NCBI GenBank assembly: GCA_903927605.1
Contig: CAIYNT010000256.1
Coordinates: 1-13,911, forward strand
DNA length: 13,911 bases
Origin: an uncultured Holophagaceae bacterium
GTDB lineage: Bacteria > Acidobacteriota > Holophagae > Holophagales > Holophagaceae
Reading direction: 5' to 3'
The translations under genes were made by a program, and so were the position numbers. The notes under the pieces are model-generated. The model made no database searches. It was not told the DNA's origin and worked only from the letters and a program-made list of their open reading frames with translations. Numbering within the stretch: the stretch's first letter is position 1; every line of letters begins with the position of its first letter. This document shows, piece by piece, positions 5,940 to 12,810 of the stretch.

Positions 5940-8819
5940 CTAGAAGTTCATGTGGACGGTCTTGATGTCCGCGATGGTTCCCGTGCCATGGCAGATCAGG
6001 CACTGTTCCGCCTGGCTCGGCAAGGTTCCGGCGGCTGGACGGGGGGCATTGAAGGAGCCGCCATTGCCCTTGATGTGGGCGATGGCAAGGGGCGCATCAT
6101 GGCAGGCCACACAGGCCGCCGCGATCGGGGAGGTCACCAGCGAATTGGCCTGGGCCGGGGTGATCGTTGCGCCGGTCGCCGCGATGGCTGCGCTGTAGGC
6201 ATTTCCATAGGTGGTGCCGGGGGTCACCCAGGGAGCCACCGCGATGTTCACTCCGGTTCCGCCGCTTGAGACGCCCCGGAAGTCCAGGGCATCGCTGGCC
6301 GCGCCGACATAGGCGATGGTCGGGCCAGAAGTGCCCGAGACGTAATCACCCACCTTCGCGATGTAGCCGGCCGTGCTGGTCGTCCACAGTAGGTTCGGAA
6401 TGGCGGCAGCGTTGGTGCTGTTGCTGAAGTCATAGGAACCGGGCACGTGGCAGGCTTCGCAGTCGTTGAGGAAGCCCGGGTAGGTGATGTCCCAGTACTT
6501 GTCCCCAGCGGAGGCTTCCCAGGAGAAATTGTTCGCACGCATGCCGCCCGCATGGAGAGAGTGGACCGCGTCCTTGATGTTCGCCCCCCAGCCGCTGCCG
6601 GCATTCGCCTTGTTGACGTTGTGGCAGAAGGTGCAGGTGGGGGCGTCGTTGCGCTGACCGGCGTGGTAGACGCTGCCGGTGAACACACCGAGCACCGCAT
6701 GGCAGTCGTTGCATTTGGAATTGGTGACGATGGCTCGACGGGTGGCCTTGGCGGCAGTCGCCTGGGCGGTGCTGAACAAGGTGGTGGGCAGCGTGCCACT
6801 GAGGGCGACGGTGGCATTGGGCGCAGGAACGGTCACGCCCCCCTGGCCGCCGCCGGCGGTGAAGGTGCCGACACCGGTCCACACCAGCGGCGTGAACGGA
6901 TAGCCGGGAACGTCAGTCTGGGTCAGGGGCATGGTGGTCTTGGGGGCATAGGTGTAGCCGATACCGCCGGTGACCATCCTGGCGTCGTTGGGCACGATCA
7001 CGCCCGTCATGGTCAGGGTGTAGTAGCCGGAGGAATCAGGCTGGCTCAGGGTGCCCTTGGAGGTCGCGCCGAGGGCGGTGCCACCCGGGTCCTTGCCGTC
7101 ATTTCGGTAGATGTTCGGGAAGAATAGGCTGGCCGTGGTGTTCCAGTCGGCGGGGGCCGCGATGCCGTCCTGGGGCCGAGCCATGGCCACATAGAAGCTG
7201 GGGCCGCTGTTCAGGGCGTAGTTGGTCCAGAAGGGACCGGCGTTGATGAGCGTTGAACTGAAGGTATTGAAATCCTTGCGGACACCATCTTCCAGGAACC
7301 GGAAGGTGAAGACCGGGTTCCCCGTGGCGTTGAGCGTCAGGGACTTCAGATCCCAGGTCACGCGGTGGGCACCGGCCGGCAGGCTGCCTGCATAGGCCGC
7401 CACGTAGGAGGCATTGGTGTTGCTGTTTTGGACGGTGGCGGCGGCGCCCACCAGGAGGAGATTCTGCGGGTTGGGAGCCACGATCGGGGTGTGGGCGGTA
7501 TCGATGCTGGCCGCCGAGTGGCAACTCACGCACTTCGAATCATCAGCCTGGGCTCCCCCGGCGTGGTTGGCACCGGTGGTGAAGTTGTCGGCGTCATGGC
7601 AGGCTCCGCAGGCCAGGCGGCTGGGCACGTTCTTCCAGTTGTCGCCCTGGGGCGTGGCATAGGGAGAGGTGGCCGTCCCGTCGTGGCACATGACGCAGTT
7701 GCGCTGATCCTGGGGATAGGTGACCTCATTGAACTGGACGCCGGTGGCGCTGGGATAGGCGTAACCGGTCTTCTGCAGTTCCTCGCCCATGTGGATCTTG
7801 TGGACCAGGGTGACGAAGTTGCCTACGGCCAGGCCGTTGACCTTCACCGTCGAGCTGGTGAAGTTCCCGCTGGCGTCGACGGTGGCCTCGGCATTGCCGT
7901 ACTTGCGCTGGTCGGTATGGCAGGTCACGCAGTACTGGGTGTCCACGCGGCTGGCATGCGTCTGCAGCATGGTGTGGCAGCGGTTGCAGCTGGCGATGTT
8001 CACGATCTGGCGATCGAGGTCCGTGGAGGCCACGGGCTTGCCAGTCGCGGGGATGAAGTCATAGATTAGGTCCGCAGGGCCGAGCACGGGCACCGCGGTG
8101 ATCCCGCTGTTGGAGGCGTCGGGGGTGTTGGTGCTGGTGCCCCGGGCATTGCCGCCCACCTGGATCGCCACGCGGTGGGTCAGGGTCGGCTGGAAGCTCA
8201 CGTCGCCGAGGTCCACCTGGACGTTGTTGCCGGTGTAGGTGGCGGCGGCCAGGGCGGTCGCGGCGGCCGTGATGTCCCGGTAGAAGGTGTACTGGTACTT
8301 GCCATTGCCCAGGTCGACCAGGGTGCCCGTGCTGTCGGTGCTGGGCTTGGCCGGGATGGAGGCGGTGGTGGTGGTGGGCATCGAGGTGACGATGTAGTTC
8401 ACCCAGAAGCTGGGGCTGCCGGCGGTGCCGGGCACCAGCTTGGCGATGGTGAAGGCCAGGTTGGGGTAGCTGGCGGCCAGGGCCGTGCTGGCCTTGCTGG
8501 TGAGCTTGGCGAAGCCGACCACAGGGGTGCCGTAGGCATCGGTGATCGTGAAGTTCACGACCGGCTTCCCGGAGGCGGCGGAGACCGCGACACTCTGAAC
8601 GGAGCCACTGAACCGCATGTTGGCCCACTCGGTGGGCGTCAGGGTGGCGGCGTTGACGGTCACGGTCCCACTGGTGCCATTGGTGCCATTGGTGCCGTTG
8701 GTGCCGTTGAGACCGGCGGTGCCGTTCTGTCCGTTGGCTCCACTGGAACCGTTGCAACCTACGAGCACAAGGGCGACCGCTAGGAGCCCGCATAACTGTT
8801 TCAGAGGACGCTGTTTCAT
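5940..8819 (-). CDS. OmcA/MtrC-family decaheme c-type cytochrome, outer-membrane lipoprotein
   Basis: This 959-residue protein carries ten CxxCH haem sites in two groups of five: C278, C297, C375, C404, C430, and C703, C729, C787, C903, C940. The groups are separated by some 270 residues of haem-free, beta-rich sequence. This alternation of haem-free and pentahaem regions matches the four-domain fold of OmcA/MtrC cell-surface cytochromes, which pass electrons to minerals, electrodes or shuttles. The start at ATG 8819 is chosen for AGGAG 9-10 nt upstream and the lipoprotein signal that follows (lipobox LVGC, Cys22); the frame is open to 8921. After the lipid anchor, residues 24-53 form ten Gly-x-y triplets, a short collagen-like stalk. 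It is larger than MtrC or OmcA (about 670-735). I see no cysteines outside the haem motifs in the mature protein, so the CX8C disulfide of MtrC is absent. No MtrA/MtrB-type partner lies in the window. Confidence 0.95.
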   Translation of the reverse strand: MKQRPLKQLCGLLAVALVLVGCNGSSGANGQNGTAGLNGTNGTNGTNGTSGTVTVNAATLTPTEWANMRFSGSVQSVAVSAASGKPVVNFTITDAYGTPVVGFAKLTSKASTALAASYPNLAFTIAKLVPGTAGSPSFWVNYIVTSMPTTTTASIPAKPSTDSTGTLVDLGNGKYQYTFYRDITAAATALAAATYTGNNVQVDLGDVSFQPTLTHRVAIQVGGNARGTSTNTPDASNSGITAVPVLGPADLIYDFIPATGKPVASTDLDRQIVNIASCNRCHTMLQTHASRVDTQYCVTCHTDQRKYGNAEATVDASGNFTSSTVKVNGLAVGNFVTLVHKIHMGEELQKTGYAYPSATGVQFNEVTYPQDQRNCVMCHDGTATSPYATPQGDNWKNVPSRLACGACHDADNFTTGANHAGGAQADDSKCVSCHSAASIDTAHTPIVAPNPQNLLLVGAAATVQNSNTNASYVAAYAGSLPAGAHRVTWDLKSLTLNATGNPVFTFRFLEDGVRKDFNTFSSTLINAGPFWTNYALNSGPSFYVAMARPQDGIAAPADWNTTASLFFPNIYRNDGKDPGGTALGATSKGTLSQPDSSGYYTLTMTGVIVPNDARMVTGGIGYTYAPKTTMPLTQTDVPGYPFTPLVWTGVGTFTAGGGQGGVTVPAPNATVALSGTLPTTLFSTAQATAAKATRRAIVTNSKCNDCHAVLGVFTGSVYHAGQRNDAPTCTFCHNVNKANAGSGWGANIKDAVHSLHAGGMRANNFSWEASAGDKYWDITYPGFLNDCEACHVPGSYDFSNSTNAAAIPNLLWTTSTAGYIAKVGDYVSGTSGPTIAYVGAASDALDFRGVSSGGTGVNIAVAPWVTPGTTYGNAYSAAIAATGATITPAQANSLVTSPIAAACVACHDAPLAIAHIKGNGGSFNAPRPAAGTLPSQAEQCLICHGTGTIADIKTVHMNF
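8673..8708. repeat. 9-bp tandem microrepeat encoding Asn-Gly-Thr triplets
   Basis: Four consecutive units, ggtgccatt twice then ggtgccgtt twice, lie inside the cytochrome gene and encode the repeated N-G-T part of its collagen-like stalk. Short in-frame units like this can change copy number by slippage without breaking the frame, so stalk length may vary between strains. Confidence 0.85.
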
Positions 8820-8915
8820 GTTCCCGATCTCCTGTGGGGGTGTGGGTGAGGGGTTTGTGAGTGGCCCTTCCATGGAGGCTCCGTGGGTGGTGATTTCGTG
8901 GAAGGAAGGCTGGAA

Positions 8916-8963
8916 GGTCATGAAAGCTAGATGACCATCAAGTCAGAAAAGGATCATGACTTG
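8916..8963. promoter_or_regulatory. Two adjacent perfect inverted repeats upstream of the cytochrome gene
   Basis: GGTCAT (8916-8921), N9, ATGACC (8931-8936) is followed at once by CAAGTCA (8939-8945), N11, TGACTTG (8957-8963). All four arms contain TGAC or GTCA. They lie about 100-145 bp upstream of the cytochrome start and between it and the A+T-rich segment, so they look like tandem operator sites or leader-RNA hairpins. No regulator is identified. Confidence 0.45.
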
Positions 8964-8980
8964 TATCCCACAACCAACAA

Positions 8981-9160
8981 AAAAGGTTTAAATAAATTTT
9001 TAATACCTATTTAATTATTATAGAATCTTTTATGATGAATTTGTGACAATTTTTAAATTTTGCTAATTAATTAATTTTATTATGTTTAGAATTTAATGAA
9101 TTTGTATTTTTTAGCTATTTATTAATAAATTTTAATTTTTTTACACATTATTATTTGATC
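8981..9160. other. 180-bp A+T island upstream of the cytochrome gene
   Basis: By hand count only 23 of 180 bases are G or C (about 13%), in a region where flanking DNA is mostly above 60% G+C. There is no credible ORF. The segment is made of A- and T-tracts and taatta-like steps. A consensus -10 box (TATAAT) reads on the minus strand at 9022-9017, about 200 bp upstream of the cytochrome start, but I see no good -35 at normal spacing, so the promoter is only a candidate. Possible roles are an UP-element-rich promoter, a site for a nucleoid protein that binds A+T DNA, or a transferred segment. Confidence 0.85.
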
Positions 9161-9164
9161 TGTT

Positions 9165-9180
9165 TGTGACTCCCATCACC
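9165..9180. promoter_or_regulatory. CRP/FNR-family-like dyad
   Basis: TGTGA-N6-TCACC, read here as tgtgactcccatcacc, differs from the CRP consensus TGTGA-N6-TCACA at one base. It lies on the distal edge of the A+T island, about 350 bp upstream of the cytochrome start. The match is short and the distance large, so this is a tentative site. Confidence 0.3.
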
Positions 9181-9492
9181 CGATCCTGTAAGCCTCTCCC
9201 GAAGGCAGGGGCCCTGGGCTCCTGGCGCGACAAATCGAGGCCCGCACAAGGCTGAACAGGCGGATTGCGCTCGTCTGGATTGGGCCAGGGCCGGAGGTTC
9301 CAGAGACCGGATCCCCGAACCGGACGTTCCGCCAACCGCCCAGGACCCTCTCGGGGCATCGGAGTCCTTCAATTGGTTGATCGGACACCGAACTCGCTGC
9401 ACCTGCTCTGCCCGGAGCACGATTGCGGCCGTTTCAGGACCGCCCCCATTTGGGCGTCATGGCGGGCCGGCGCAGCCGGGCTATCGGACGGC
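9181..9492. other. Intergenic G+C-rich stretch with no recognised feature
   Basis: About 310 bp between the A+T island and the hemerythrin 3' end. Short open frames exist on both strands, but none has a ribosome binding site, a recognisable motif or support from its neighbours. I found no tRNA and no repeat. Confidence 0.6.
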
Positions 9493-9531
9493 AGGGGCCC
9501 GAGGGCCTCCCCGGTGGCCCTCCCTGCCCCT
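9493..9531 (-). terminator. Hairpin overlapping the hemerythrin stop codon
   Basis: The arms are AGGGGC (9493-9498) with GCCCCT (9526-9531), and inside them GAGGGCC (9501-9507) with GGCCCTC (9516-9522), around an 8-nt loop. The stem overlaps the stop codon (9532-9530) of the minus-strand gene. There is no T-run after it on the minus strand, so it is either a weak terminator or a 3'-end stabilising hairpin. Confidence 0.4.
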
Positions 9532-9922
9532 AGCCCGGCAGGTAGGCCTTGAATTCCATGTCCTCGCGGAGGATGTGATAGGTGAGCCAGTCGACCAGGG
9601 ACATGGCCACGGATTTCGTGCTGACGTGGCCACCGGACTTCAGCTTGGCCCGCATCTGCCGGAGTTGGCCGATCAGATCCTCGTGCATTTTGGAATGGGC
9701 GGACCGGTCCGGGAACCCGACCTGCTCCATCACCCCTTCCTCGAACCGGAAATGCTCGATGGTGCTGGCGATGAGGTCATCCACGATCCGGACCAGCTCG
9801 GCGGGCATGTCCATCTGGATCACGTCATCGAAGTGGTTGACCAGCTCAAACAGCTTGCGGTGCTGGGCATCGAGCTCTGCGTGGCCAAGGCAGTACCGGT
9901 TGTGCCAGGACAGAATTGCCAT
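9530..9922 (-). CDS. Bacteriohemerythrin
   Basis: This 130-residue single-domain protein has all seven di-iron ligands of the family in correct spacing: H21, H57, E61, H76, H80, H116 and D121. This register is one residue off that of the Methylococcus protein. Signature stretches are LSWHNRYCLGHAELDAQH, EHFRFEEGVM and DWLTYHILREDMEF. It binds O2 reversibly at a non-haem di-iron site, so likely roles are oxygen storage, delivery or detoxification, or sensing when fused to other domains (none here). The start at ATG 9922 follows ggag with 5-nt spacing and gives the normal family length; an upstream TTG at 9970 has no such support. It is divergent from the aldo/keto reductase gene, with a 231-bp shared spacer. 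Confidence 0.93.
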   Translation of the reverse strand: MAILSWHNRYCLGHAELDAQHRKLFELVNHFDDVIQMDMPAELVRIVDDLIASTIEHFRFEEGVMEQVGFPDRSAHSKMHEDLIGQLRQMRAKLKSGGHVSTKSVAMSLVDWLTYHILREDMEFKAYLPG

Positions 9923-10153
9923 CGGGTCTCCATGGCTTGTCGACAGCCACAGGAGACGGATCGGATGCAAGGGATGAATTCGTTAAATGGGGCCAGGTCC
10001 CGGCCGGTACCCCTGGAAGCCGTGACATGCAAAGAGGCTCGGCTTGTCAAAGCGCCAACGGCCGTCATTCTCTATATGTCGCAGGTTTCATTCCATGGCT
10101 TTTGAAGGTAGCTGCCTGCACTTGCCTAGGTCAGCAGCGGAAAGGGGAACACC

Positions 10154-11047
10154 ATGAGCGCAGCCAAGCTTGGCGGCCGCTTCACGTTCATCGGCACCTC
10201 ATTGACGGTCCATCGGATCGGCTACGGGGCCATGCAGTTGGCCGGTCCCGGCGTGTGGGGGCCCCCCAGGAACCCCGACGCTGCCCTCGCCGTCCTCCGC
10301 GAGGCCGTCGAGGCCGGTGCGAACCATATCGACACCTCGGATTTCTACGGTCCGCACCTGACCAACCAGGTCATCCGGCAGGCCTTGCATCCCTACCCGG
10401 AAGGGCTGGTGATTGTCACCAAGCTTGGGGCACGCAGACCACCGGACAGATCATGGCAGCCGTCCATCTCGCCCGAGGCCCTGACTGCCGGTGTCCATGA
10501 CAACCTCCGCCACCTAGGCTTGGACACGCTCGACATTGTCAACTACCGAGTGATGGGGGCGGGCCACGGCCCCGAGGAGGGGTCGATCGCCGAGCAGGTG
10601 CGGGTGCTGGCCGACCTCCGGCGCCAGGGACTGATCCGCCACATCGGCCTGAGCAACGTCACGGCCAACCAGGTCGCGGAGGCGCAGACCATCACCGACG
10701 TCGTGTGCGTACAGAACAACTACAATCTGGCCCACCGCCACGACGACGCCCTGATCAACGACCTGGCCCAGAAGGGCATCGCCTACGTGCCCTTCTTCCC
10801 CCTCGGCGGGTTCACGCCGTTGCAGTCAGCGACCCTGTCGAAAGTCGCCGGTCGATTGGGCGCCACACCGATGCAGGTCGCCTTGGCGTGGTTGCTGCAC
10901 CGGTCGCCCAATATCCTGCTTATCCCGGGCACCTCCTCGGTCGCCCACCTCCGCGAGAACCTGGCTGCCTGGCAGGTGGCGCTCACGCCGGAAACCATGG
11001 TGGAACTGAACGGAATCGCCGGCGAGTCGGCGAGGGTGGAGCATTGA
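10154..11047 (+). CDS. pdxI: Aldo/keto reductase of the PdxI/YdbC type (pyridoxal reductase)
   Basis: This 297-residue TIM-barrel NAD(P)H oxidoreductase is closely similar, from memory, to E. coli YdbC, now PdxI, which reduces pyridoxal to pyridoxine in vitamin B6 salvage. Shared stretches include RIGYGAMQLAGPGV near the start, NHIDTSDFYGPH, IVTKLGARR, HIGLSNVT, VPFFPLGGFTPLQS and LLIPGTSSVAHLRENLA. Catalytic Asp60, Tyr65 and Lys90 are present. The fourth position of the usual tetrad is Asn130 (DIVNYR) rather than His, as in YdbC. The start is supported by aaggggaa 5-6 nt before ATG. It is transcribed alone, divergently from hemerythrin. Substrate assignment rests on similarity only; another small aldehyde is possible. 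Confidence 0.82.
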   Translation: MSAAKLGGRFTFIGTSLTVHRIGYGAMQLAGPGVWGPPRNPDAALAVLREAVEAGANHIDTSDFYGPHLTNQVIRQALHPYPEGLVIVTKLGARRPPDRSWQPSISPEALTAGVHDNLRHLGLDTLDIVNYRVMGAGHGPEEGSIAEQVRVLADLRRQGLIRHIGLSNVTANQVAEAQTITDVVCVQNNYNLAHRHDDALINDLAQKGIAYVPFFPLGGFTPLQSATLSKVAGRLGATPMQVALAWLLHRSPNILLIPGTSSVAHLRENLAAWQVALTPETMVELNGIAGESARVEH

Positions 11048-11394
11048 ACACCTTTTCCTTTCCGGGTGTCCTGGACTCGGGTGCAGGGCTCCGGGCCACG
11101 CGCAGGTTCGAAAACGAAGGTGGCTTTCCCCCCGACCATGGCATCGGACCGGCCCCCTCCCCCGGGGGGCCGGGTCGAATTCGAGGGCTGGCTTGAGGCC
11201 ATCACTGGCCAATGCAGGTGGGAACCGACTACCGCGCAGGTTTGCTGGCATTAGATTTGAAGACAGACCCCAGTCAGCCCTCGCGTTCGCCCTTCCCAGG
11301 CGGAAAGGTCACCGCCTTTGAAGGGACGAAGGAAGGATTCAGTCTCCACGTTTTGCGCCGATAAGCTGAATCAAAGACACCTCAGGAGGTATTC
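11048..11394. other. Intergenic stretch with one G+C hairpin
   Basis: About 350 bp without a credible gene. It holds a perfect 9-bp stem, CCGGCCCCC (11149-11157) with GGGGGCCGG (11165-11173), about 100 bp after the reductase stop. No T-run follows, so it is only a possible terminator. The last part carries the leader and a strong ribosome binding site (AGGAGGT, 11384-11390) of the next gene. Confidence 0.55.
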
Positions 11395-11808
11395 ATGCGC
11401 CGTGCAGGTCGCTTCTCTGTCATTTTGCTGATTGCGATGGGCCTTCAAAGCCAGGATTTGCCGGTGGCCGCCCAGGCTAAGTTCCTGAAGAGCCTCCTTT
11501 CCGCCGCCGGCCAGTTCGGCTTCGCCTGCGGTGATCCAGCCCTTAGGCCTCAATTGGAGGCCAACGGTGTCTCAGTGTCCCCAGGATTTAAAATGGCCTG
11601 GGCGGGTTCCGAAGCGGAGGCCAGAGCCCTGAAGGCCGAAGGGAAGATGGTGATCGTTCCCCGGATCCCATGGCTTAAAACGGGCGGGTCCATCGCCATC
11701 GTCGAGGAGGATGGCAAACCAGCAATCTACCTCAACTCAGCCAATGTCAAAGCCTCGGGTACGCAGCTTCCTGATGTCATCCTCAAGATGGCAAAGAAAC
11801 CAAAATAG
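11395..11808 (+). CDS. Small exported protein, distantly YfiR-like
   Basis: This 137-residue protein has a clear signal peptide (RRAGR, then the hydrophobic stretch FSVILLIAMGL; cleavage perhaps near residues 20-27). A perfect AGGAGGT 4 nt before ATG fixes the start. The body reads CGDPALRP, an Ala/Glu-rich helix (SEAEARALKAEGK), then GGSIAIVEEDGKPAIYLNSAN and a C-terminal QLPDVILKMAKK. The last part resembles the end of YfiR/HmsC-like periplasmic proteins (GG-x-I-x-F, Asn in IN, LL-x-LA), and the overall order also fits. However, the protein is shorter and the N-terminal YfiR signature is not evident. Periplasmic location is well supported; function is unknown. It appears monocistronic. Confidence 0.7.
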   Translation: MRRAGRFSVILLIAMGLQSQDLPVAAQAKFLKSLLSAAGQFGFACGDPALRPQLEANGVSVSPGFKMAWAGSEAEARALKAEGKMVIVPRIPWLKTGGSIAIVEEDGKPAIYLNSANVKASGTQLPDVILKMAKKPK

Positions 11809-12086
11809 TCCATTTTTTCGATACATCTCTCTTACCAATTCACAGATCTGTTCTGTCCAGCCCGCCTGCTTCCAGGCCCATGACCCGTGGCGGGTCGAGA
11901 CCCCGTTGCAGGTCCGGACCTGGACCCCAGCGCCCTGGTCACCATCGTGCGGTTCCTTAGGAGGCACCGCGGTTGAATACAGGCCACAATGGAGGGTGGA
12001 CGCTGGTTCCTAGCCAGCGGCTACGTTTACACCCAGCAGAGGCCGATCTGGCTGGCCTGTGCCCTGCCCCAATCCTATCGCACGGA
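11809..12086. other. Intergenic segment with several perfect dyads before the cassette array
   Basis: No credible gene. It holds GACCCG-tgg-CGGGTC (11882-11896), the 14-bp palindrome CAGGTCCGGACCTG (11909-11922) and CGCTGG-N7-CCAGCG (12001-12019). The first may be the terminator of the preceding gene, and six T lie just after that gene's stop (11814-11819). The rest is the junction between ordinary chromosome and the integron cassettes. Confidence 0.5.
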
Positions 12087-12197
12087 GGTTAACTGGTTTG
12101 GTCCGCCCCTAGGCGACGCGCGAAGCCGAGGAAGCGAGACGACAATAGAATACGGAAGGCGGGAGAGGCGGGGGCCGAGATGAGCGCAGGGTTAGGC
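12087..12197 (-). repeat. attC site A (array-terminal, 111 bp)
   Basis: On the minus strand the site opens with GCCTAAC (12197-12191) and closes with GTTAACC (12093-12087), the latter one base off GTTRRRY. The halves fold back on each other through CTCGGCCCCCGCC and GGGGCGGACC-type segments. The top strand carries AGCCGAGGAAG (12124-12134), shared with sites B and C. It follows the stop of the PH-like cassette gene by 6 bp. Confidence 0.82.
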
Positions 12198-12203
12198 CGA
12201 GGT

Positions 12204-12674
12204 TCAAAATAGCTGGATTGAATTCCTTCTTGCAGCTTCACGCATTTTAGCAACCACGGGATGTGAGAACCAAAGGCCAATGATTCGAACCTTGGGTATA
12301 AACATAATTGAATTTCCGAATTCCGTCGGCTGTGCGAAATGGACAGTTACCGGGTGAGTATGATTCCAACGCCACTCAGTCACCTTACTGATTTGGGTGA
12401 GCGGAATTTGGCATTGCCTCCGCGTGTTTGAAACATAGAGAAATGTATCATCCATGCGAACGACCTTGAACCTAATCCAAGTTGAAGAGATGTATGCAGC
12501 CCCAACGAGCCAGACAAACAAGATCCCGACCCTGCCTCCCAGGGGGATTATTTCCCCTCCCAAAAACCTCAAGGAGATAGCTCCAATCCCGAATCCCCCG
12601 GTCCATAAGACTGGGAAGATGAATTTATAAATGAAAGTCCAATCGGATGAGAGTTCTTCTGGAAGTTCGTTCAT
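12204..12674 (-). CDS. Cassette gene: two-helix membrane protein with PH-like domain
   Basis: This 156-residue cassette-borne protein has two membrane helices, about residues 16-37 (FIFPVLWTGGFGIGAISL) and 46-66 (GRVGILFVWLVGAAYISS). A cytoplasmic domain follows: RFKVVRMDDTFLYVSN, then CQIPLTQISKVTEWRW, then PVTVHFAQPTEFGNSIMFIP. This beta-rich pattern resembles bacterial PH-like (bPH) membrane proteins of unknown function, a type I also recall in other cassette arrays. ATG 12674 lies only 7 nt after the GTTAGGC box of site B and lacks a classic Shine-Dalgarno sequence, as is common for first-in-cassette starts. The stop is 6 bp from site A. Function is unknown. Confidence 0.8.
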   Translation of the reverse strand: MNELPEELSSDWTFIYKFIFPVLWTGGFGIGAISLRFLGGEIIPLGGRVGILFVWLVGAAYISSTWIRFKVVRMDDTFLYVSNTRRQCQIPLTQISKVTEWRWNHTHPVTVHFAQPTEFGNSIMFIPKVRIIGLWFSHPVVAKMREAARRNSIQLF

Positions 12675-12681
12675 GTGCGTT

Positions 12682-12805
12682 GCCTAACGAATGAAGCTGG
12701 CCGGCCACGCCTGCACCGAGGCAATGAACGAAGCCGAGGAAGCGGAACGATAAAAGAGATCGGAAGGGAAGGCAGGCAGGGTCCTAGCTAAGCGGAGGGT
12801 TAGGT
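12682..12805 (-). repeat. attC site B (124 bp)
   Basis: On the minus strand: ACCTAAC (12805-12799) to GTTAGGC (12688-12682). Both match the RYYYAAC and GTTRRRY consensus exactly. The two ends are near-complementary, sharing AGCT and GCCTGC segments, so a single strand can fold into the long hairpin that integron integrases recognise. The top-strand core AGCCGAGGAAG is at 12732-12742. Confidence 0.9.
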
Positions 12806-12810
12806 CGGAC

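Noticed and set aside
8820..8921. Upstream extension of the cytochrome gene
   Set aside because: It would put 34 polar residues before the lipoprotein signal peptide and ignore the Shine-Dalgarno sequence at ATG 8819.
8820..8980. Cyclic-di-GMP (GEMM) riboswitch in the cytochrome leader
   Set aside because: I looked because such switches precede some surface-cytochrome genes, but I find none of the conserved GEMM core sequences here.
9141..9552. Small genes in the spacer between the A+T island and hemerythrin
   Set aside because: Several overlapping 70-95-codon frames on both strands, none with a ribosome binding site or motif.
11149..11173. Definite intrinsic terminator after the reductase
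   Set aside because: The 9-bp G+C stem is real, but it is about 100 bp past the stop and has no T-run on either side, so it is only mentioned within the spacer entry.
12087..12197. Reading the attC-like repeats as ordinary terminators
   Set aside because: They are over 110 bp long, lack T-runs, share sequence with each other, and carry the RYYYAAC/GTTRRRY boxes at both ends in constant relation to the genes.
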